This document shows positions 41,419 to 45,531 of a stretch of DNA of 45,531 nt, one piece after another. Source of the DNA: JBKXSZ01 sp047017005 (GTDB lineage: Bacteria; Bacillota; Clostridia; TANB77; CAG-508); assembly GCA_047017005.1 (NCBI GenBank), contig JBKXSZ010000010.1, positions 1-45,531 of the forward strand, written 5' to 3'. Under the pieces are notes generated by a model. The model searched no databases. It saw only the letters and a program-made list of their open reading frames with translations, and was not told where the DNA came from. The position numbers were made by a program, and so were the translations under genes. How positions within the stretch are numbered: position 1 is the first letter of the stretch; each line of letters starts with the position of its first letter.

Positions 41419-43308
41419 TTGGCAGTAGAAAAAATGAAATTACTAAGCATTGTAGGAAAAGAAGAAAAAATGAATACTTTTATTGCAGATTATCTATTAG
41501 ATAGTGGATTACAGCCAGAAAATGCTCTAAAAGTATTAGATAAGGGATGGAAGCTAAGTAGTGTAGAAATAGATTCCCAAATAAACAAACAAAAGAAACA
41601 ATGCCAAATGTTATTCGATACCTTTGGAATTCCTTTTGAGAAAAAAGAAAAAGTAGTATTTAACCCAGATATTACAAATATACGAGAGAATCTAGAAGAA
41701 ATTCAAGAAAAAGAAAATCAAATAGAAGAAAAAATACGGGAAATGCTAAACAAACAAAAAGAAATCCAAGAGAAGATAATTCCATTTCAACATTTACAAA
41801 AGTTAGATATGGATTTAAAAAAGCTATATGATATGCAATATATCAAATTTCGCTTTGGAAAAATGCCAATAGACAGTTTTCAAAAAATCAAACAAAAAAT
41901 AAATGCCATAGATGCTATTTTATTTGATATGGAACAAGAGGGAAATACAGTATGGGTTATCTACTTTACCACAAAAGAATATAGCAAAACGGTAGATAGC
42001 TATTTTAAAGTTTTAAAATTTGAAAGAATATGGTTACCAGATGAAGTTGAAGGAAAACCAAAAGAATTTATCCAAAAAGCAAATTCGTATTTAAAGAATG
42101 CTGAAAAACAAATTGAAATTTATGAAACCCAAAAAAAGAACTTAGGAATTACACAGGAAAAAAGATTAATAGAAATAGCAAATCAATTAGAAATTTATGA
42201 AAGAATCAATAAAGTAAAAAAATATATAGCACATGATAATAAAGGATCTTTCTACATCGTTGGATGGATTCCGGAAAGTGAACTAAAACCAATATTAACA
42301 AAATTAAAAAAAGAAAAAGAGATAAAATATGATGTAAAAGAGCAAGAGGAAGTATTAGAAGTACCACCAACCCATTTAAAAAATCCTAAAATAATAAAAC
42401 CATTTGAGTCACTCATTGAAATGTATGGACTACCTAATTACAAAGAAATGGATCCTACCTTCTTTGTTGCGATAACAGCATTTATCATGTTTGGATTTAT
42501 GTTTGGAGATGTGGGACAAGGTGCTTGTATTCTTTTATTAGGCTTTATTCTTAAAAAGAAAAAAGTAAGTCTAGGACCTGTATTTAGTACGGCAGGGATA
42601 TCCTCTATCCTATTTGGATTTCTTTATGGAAGTGTTTTCGGGAAAGAAGATATTCTACCAAGTATATTAATTCGCCCTATGGAGAATATCAATACAATGT
42701 TAATAGCAGGAATTGCAGTAGGAGCCATTTTTATTCTAATGGCTATGTTATTAAATATAAGAAATGGGATAAAAAACAAAGACAAAACAAAAATATTTTT
42801 AAGTGAGAATGGTCTTCCAGGACTTATCTTTTATGGAGTTATAATGGCCATCATTGCCTACTTTGTATGGAGAGGAAAATTACTTATATCGGGAGGTATT
42901 TTAATCCTTGTTTTAGGAATACCACTTCTTATAATATTACTTAAAAATCCACTATCCCGTATGATAGAAAAGCAAAAAGGAAAACCAAAAAGCTCTATTA
43001 TTGAGACTTTGTTTGAGATGTTTGAAACCCTATTATCCTTTGCTAGTAATAGTATATCCTTCATTCGTATAGCAGCATTTGCTATCAACCATGTGGGATT
43101 ATGTATGGCTATCTATATTTTAGCGGATATGACAACAGGTGCAGGAAATATCGTAATTAGTATTATAGGGAACGGGATTGTAATTGGGTTAGAAGGCTTA
43201 ATTGTTGCAATTCAAGTTCTAAGACTAGAATACTATGAGCTATTTAGTAGATTTTACCAAGGTGATGGTAGAGAATATAAACCGCTTCGTGAAGAAGTAG
43301 AAGAATAA
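41419..43308 (+). CDS. V-type ATP synthase subunit I (membrane stator)
   Basis: 629 aa. The N-terminal half is a soluble, partly coiled-coil collar; the C-terminal half has seven or eight helices that form the ion half-channels. Recognisable segments are MKLLSIVGKEEK, SFYIVGWIPESEL, AFIMFGFMFGDVGQGACILL, ISFIRIAAFAINHVGL and IVAIQVLRLEYYELFSRFYQGDG with the stator Arg expected in ALRLEYxEFF. AGGAGG (41405-41410) is 8 nt from TTG 41419, which I take as start over GTG 41410 or ATG 41434. Confidence 0.95.
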   Translation: MAVEKMKLLSIVGKEEKMNTFIADYLLDSGLQPENALKVLDKGWKLSSVEIDSQINKQKKQCQMLFDTFGIPFEKKEKVVFNPDITNIRENLEEIQEKENQIEEKIREMLNKQKEIQEKIIPFQHLQKLDMDLKKLYDMQYIKFRFGKMPIDSFQKIKQKINAIDAILFDMEQEGNTVWVIYFTTKEYSKTVDSYFKVLKFERIWLPDEVEGKPKEFIQKANSYLKNAEKQIEIYETQKKNLGITQEKRLIEIANQLEIYERINKVKKYIAHDNKGSFYIVGWIPESELKPILTKLKKEKEIKYDVKEQEEVLEVPPTHLKNPKIIKPFESLIEMYGLPNYKEMDPTFFVAITAFIMFGFMFGDVGQGACILLLGFILKKKKVSLGPVFSTAGISSILFGFLYGSVFGKEDILPSILIRPMENINTMLIAGIAVGAIFILMAMLLNIRNGIKNKDKTKIFLSENGLPGLIFYGVIMAIIAYFVWRGKLLISGGILILVLGIPLLIILLKNPLSRMIEKQKGKPKSSIIETLFEMFETLLSFASNSISFIRIAAFAINHVGLCMAIYILADMTTGAGNIVISIIGNGIVIGLEGLIVAIQVLRLEYYELFSRFYQGDGREYKPLREEVEE

Positions 43309-43355
43309 AGAAAAAGAAAAATTGATAAATTGATAAAAAGAAAAGGAGAAAAAGG

Positions 43356-43754
43356 ATGCAAAAGAAAGTATATAAGATAGGAATCATATTATCCATTTTA
43401 ATTGCCATAGGAGTAACTTGTTCTATGATGATGAAAATGGTAAAGGCTAGTGATGAAATGCCAAATAGTAATCAAACAAAAACACAAGAAGAAATGCAAA
43501 ATAATACACAACAAACCAGTGCTAATCAAACAGAAAACAATAATAATGGACTTGGACTTATTGCAGCCGCTTTAGCAACAGGCCTTTCATGTATAGGAGC
43601 AGGAATCGCAGTAGCTTTAGTAGCATCTAGTGCCGTAGGAGCTATTAGTGAAAATCCAAAATTATTAGGAAAAACGATTATCTTTGCAGGACTAGCCGAA
43701 GGTATTGCAATTTATGGACTTATTATCTCTATTATGATTTTAAATAAAGTATAG
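43356..43754 (+). CDS. V-type ATP synthase subunit K (proteolipid), two-helix form with N-terminal extension
   Basis: 132 aa. The last 70 residues are a single proteolipid hairpin: LIAAALATGLSCIGAGIAV, a polar loop SENPKLLGKT, and FAGLAEGIAIYGLIIS with the ion-binding Glu115. Many clostridial and enterococcal K subunits have four helices; this one has two. It is preceded by an extra N-terminal hydrophobic segment (residues about 7-27) and a Gln/Asn/Thr-rich linker of some 35 residues, probably a cleaved signal or a tether. AAAGGAG precedes the ATG. Confidence 0.92.
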   Translation: MQKKVYKIGIILSILIAIGVTCSMMMKMVKASDEMPNSNQTKTQEEMQNNTQQTSANQTENNNNGLGLIAAALATGLSCIGAGIAVALVASSAVGAISENPKLLGKTIIFAGLAEGIAIYGLIISIMILNKV

Positions 43755-43814
43755 GAGAAATACAGAAAAAAGCAAAGAGTAGAAAAACAAAAAACAAAAA
43801 AGGAGACTAAAATC

Positions 43815-44087
43815 ATGAAGATGTTTTGCATTAGTGATAATGTAGATACTGCGTTAGGAATGGGACTAGCCGGAATGAACACAGCTGTATTACATGAAAA
43901 AAAAGAAATCGAGCAAAAATTAGAAGATGTATTGAAAGACAGTAGCATTGGTATTTTAGTCATAACCGATAAAATATATCAAGAGGTATATCAAGCAATT
44001 GATAAGATAAAACAAGAAAGAAGAACTCCTTTAGTAGTAACGATACCGGACCGTCATATCAAAAAACAGAAGGGAGAAGAGGTATGA
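43815..44087 (+). CDS. V-type ATP synthase subunit F
   Basis: 90 aa Rossmann-like rotor subunit: MKMFCISDNVDTALGMGLAG, GILVITDKIYQEVYQ and PLVVTIPDRH. The ATG follows AAAAAAGGAG. The gene's end overlaps the start of subunit E by four bases (ATGA). A second F-like protein is encoded separately at 15346. Confidence 0.9.
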   Translation: MKMFCISDNVDTALGMGLAGMNTAVLHEKKEIEQKLEDVLKDSSIGILVITDKIYQEVYQAIDKIKQERRTPLVVTIPDRHIKKQKGEEV

Positions 44088-44668
44088 CAAGAGAGAAAAA
44101 AATAGAAAAATTTAGTCAGAGTGCTATTAAACAGGCAGCAGAGGAAGCAAAAGAATTAGACAGCCAGATAGAGAAAGAAAAACAGGAAGAAATCATAAAG
44201 GCGATTACAGAATATAAAGAAAAAGTGGAAAAAGAAACCCAAAGAGAGATTTTAAAATTAGAACAATCTTCTTATGCTACTATATATGAATTAGAACAAG
44301 AAAGTAAAAAGAAAATCTGGGAAACCAAAGAAAAAATACAGGCACAAATGGAAGAGGAATTAGTACAAAAGGTAGAAGATTTTGTGCAATCACCAGAATA
44401 TGAAGAATACCTATTTTTGCAACTAAAACAAGCAATGGAAAAATGGAAAAAAGAAGAAAAGAAGATAATCTATCTAACACCAAAAGACCAAAATAGATAT
44501 ACAGAAAAGATAAAAAGGGAATATGAAGAGCATTTGATAGAAATAGGAAATCTCGCAGAAGAACAGATAGGTGGATTTCAAATACAAGGAGAAAACAAAA
44601 TAATAGATAATACATTAAAAGAAAATATTCATTTAGAAATAGAAAGAATATTTGAAAAGAGAATATAA
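44084..44668 (+). CDS. V-type ATP synthase subunit E
   Basis: 194 aa peripheral-stalk subunit. A long charged helix (residues about 1-105, very rich in Glu, Lys and Gln) precedes a small C-terminal domain with IIYLTPKDQNRYTEKI, GGFQIQGENKIIDNTLKENI and HLEIERIFE, which matches the E-subunit C-terminus (GGxxxxxxxIxxDNTFxxRL). It should form a right-handed coiled coil with the H/G subunit. Coupled to subunit F by ATGA overlap. Confidence 0.93.
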   Translation: MTREKKIEKFSQSAIKQAAEEAKELDSQIEKEKQEEIIKAITEYKEKVEKETQREILKLEQSSYATIYELEQESKKKIWETKEKIQAQMEEELVQKVEDFVQSPEYEEYLFLQLKQAMEKWKKEEKKIIYLTPKDQNRYTEKIKREYEEHLIEIGNLAEEQIGGFQIQGENKIIDNTLKENIHLEIERIFEKRI

Positions 44669-44708
44669 AGAATAAAGATATTTCTAGGGACAAAGGAGGA
44701 AAGAAAAC

Positions 44709-45531
44709 ATGCCAAAAGAAATTACTTCAATCAATGGCCCCGTTATTATAGCAACAGGTGAAGATGACTTTGCAATGCATGAAATGGTATTAGTAGGAAA
44801 AGAAAGATTAATGGGAGAAGTAATTAATCTAGAAAAAGAAAACGCGATTATTCAAGTTTATGAGGAAACAAGCGGATTAAAAATAGGAGAGCAAGTAATC
44901 GGGAAACAAGAACCTCTTTCTGTTTGGCTAGGACCTGGATTAATCGGAAACATTTTTGATGGTATTCAAAGGCCTCTTCCCGTTTTAAAACATATACAAG
45001 GGGATTTTATGCAAAGAGGTAGTAATATACCTGCACTTGATGCAGAAAAAAAATGGATTTTCCTTCCCAAAGTAAAACAAGGAGACAAGGTACAAAGAGG
45101 AACACTAATAGGAGAAGTACAAGAAACTAAAAGTATCATTCATAAAATCCTATACCCATATAAAGAAAAGGGAATTGTAAAAGAAATACAAAAAGAAGGA
45201 GAATATACCATTACAGATACAATTGCAAGCATTCAAACAGAGCAAGAAGAAAGTAAAAAAATCACGATGCTACAAAAATGGCCAGTAAGAAAACCAAGAC
45301 CTTACCAAACAAGAGAAGCAATTCATACTCCACTTATTACAGGACAACGTGTTATTGACTCTATCTTTCCGATTGCAAAAGGAGGAACAGCCGCTATACC
45401 AGGAGGATTTGGAACAGGAAAAACCATGTTACAGCACCAAATTGCAAAATGGTCTGATGCGGATATTATTATATACCTTGGATGTGGAGAAAGAGGAAAC
45501 GAAATGACAGAAGTATTAGAGGACTTTCCAA
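44709..45531 (+). CDS. V-type ATP synthase catalytic subunit A, 3' end beyond window
   Basis: The first 274 residues of the catalytic, ATP-binding subunit; the frame is open to the window end. It starts PKEITSINGPVIIATG, with the beta-barrel (EETSGLKIGEQV, GPGLIGNIFDGIQRPL), the A-subunit-specific bulge domain (residues about 115-185), and the nucleotide site: P-loop GGFGTGKT at residues 232-239, then YLGCGERGNEMTEVLEDFP. ACAAAGGAGGAAAG precedes the ATG. Subunits B and D are expected just outside the window. Confidence 0.96.
   Translation, partial: MPKEITSINGPVIIATGEDDFAMHEMVLVGKERLMGEVINLEKENAIIQVYEETSGLKIGEQVIGKQEPLSVWLGPGLIGNIFDGIQRPLPVLKHIQGDFMQRGSNIPALDAEKKWIFLPKVKQGDKVQRGTLIGEVQETKSIIHKILYPYKEKGIVKEIQKEGEYTITDTIASIQTEQEESKKITMLQKWPVRKPRPYQTREAIHTPLITGQRVIDSIFPIAKGGTAAIPGGFGTGKTMLQHQIAKWSDADIIIYLGCGERGNEMTEVLEDFP

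Noticed and set aside
1..44087. Possible reassignment of TGA to glycine (TGA at 399 where Gly is expected; the few TGA stops such as at 797, 32557 and 40412 are followed soon by TAA or TAG).
   Set aside because: Only a dead recombinase has internal TGAs; TGA ends subunit F exactly at the coupled start of subunit E, and glycine is encoded normally by GGN in all other genes. AT-rich downstream sequence explains nearby second stops.
1..45531. CRISPR arrays, rRNA, tRNA genes or intact insertion sequences.
   Set aside because: No regularly spaced repeats, no ribosomal RNA-like conserved blocks, no cloverleaf and no intact transposase were seen.

Overview
The window reads as one continuous stretch of a very AT-rich, anaerobic, endospore-forming Firmicute chromosome, most likely a gut-type Clostridia. 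The evidence is A/G-biased coding strands with strong AGGAGG ribosome sites, frequent TTG/GTG starts, the sporulation genes yyaC, spoIVFA and spoIVFB, oxygen-sensitive glycyl-radical enzymes (class III ribonucleotide reductase NrdDG and pyruvate formate-lyase PflBA) and a V-type ATPase operon. No rRNA, tRNA or CRISPR array was found. I cannot name the species.

Layout. 1-1.3 kb: decayed tyrosine recombinase at the window edge, then a ferritin-like protein. 1.6-7.6 kb: a YhcC-like radical SAM enzyme, an ABC-2 exporter (ATPase frameshifted), an anchored protein of unknown function, a TIM-barrel protein resembling MNIO/DUF692 enzymes and a DUF6512-like membrane protein. 8-11 kb: nrdD-nrdG. 11-16.2 kb: P-type ATPase (frameshifted), glycerophosphodiester phosphodiesterase, VanY-type carboxypeptidase, an orphan V-ATPase subunit-F-like protein and yyaC. 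16.3-19.8 kb: a tail-anchored protein, spoIVFA-spoIVFB, then a pseudopilin carrying an FGE/C-type-lectin-like domain. 19.8-25.5 kb: hemolysin III family, rpsF-ssb-rpsR, patatin lipase and a znuACB-type zinc uptake operon. 25.5-28.7 kb: pflB and pflA on the minus strand. 28.9-39 kb: regulators, a CofE-like ligase with a two-component system, tcdA, ruvA-rarA, two half-size TauE/SafE proteins, a Cys-rich protein and murI. 39.2-45.5 kb: a ZIP metal transporter (frameshifted), then V-ATPase genes in the order H/G-C-I-K-F-E-A, running off the window end.

The most unusual signal spans the whole window. Four genes (ABC ATPase, P-type ATPase, pseudopilin/FGE protein, ZIP transporter) each carry one extra base of the same kind at the same kind of place. 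It is a C directly before the GG of a conserved glycine codon, turning GGR into CGG-R and shifting the frame. Removing that one base restores a full-length, motif-perfect protein in every case. This is either a systematic sequencing artefact, a shared mutational signature, or a decoding phenomenon; the sequence alone cannot decide.

Other points of interest are a near-consensus sigma-E promoter nested in the loop of a terminator that hides the spoIVFA ribosome site, a perfect Fur-type 7-1-7 box over the pflB promoter, a candidate diversity-generating-retroelement-type target domain on a pseudopilin, and several unexplained inverted-repeat operators upstream of regulators and of the V-ATPase operon.
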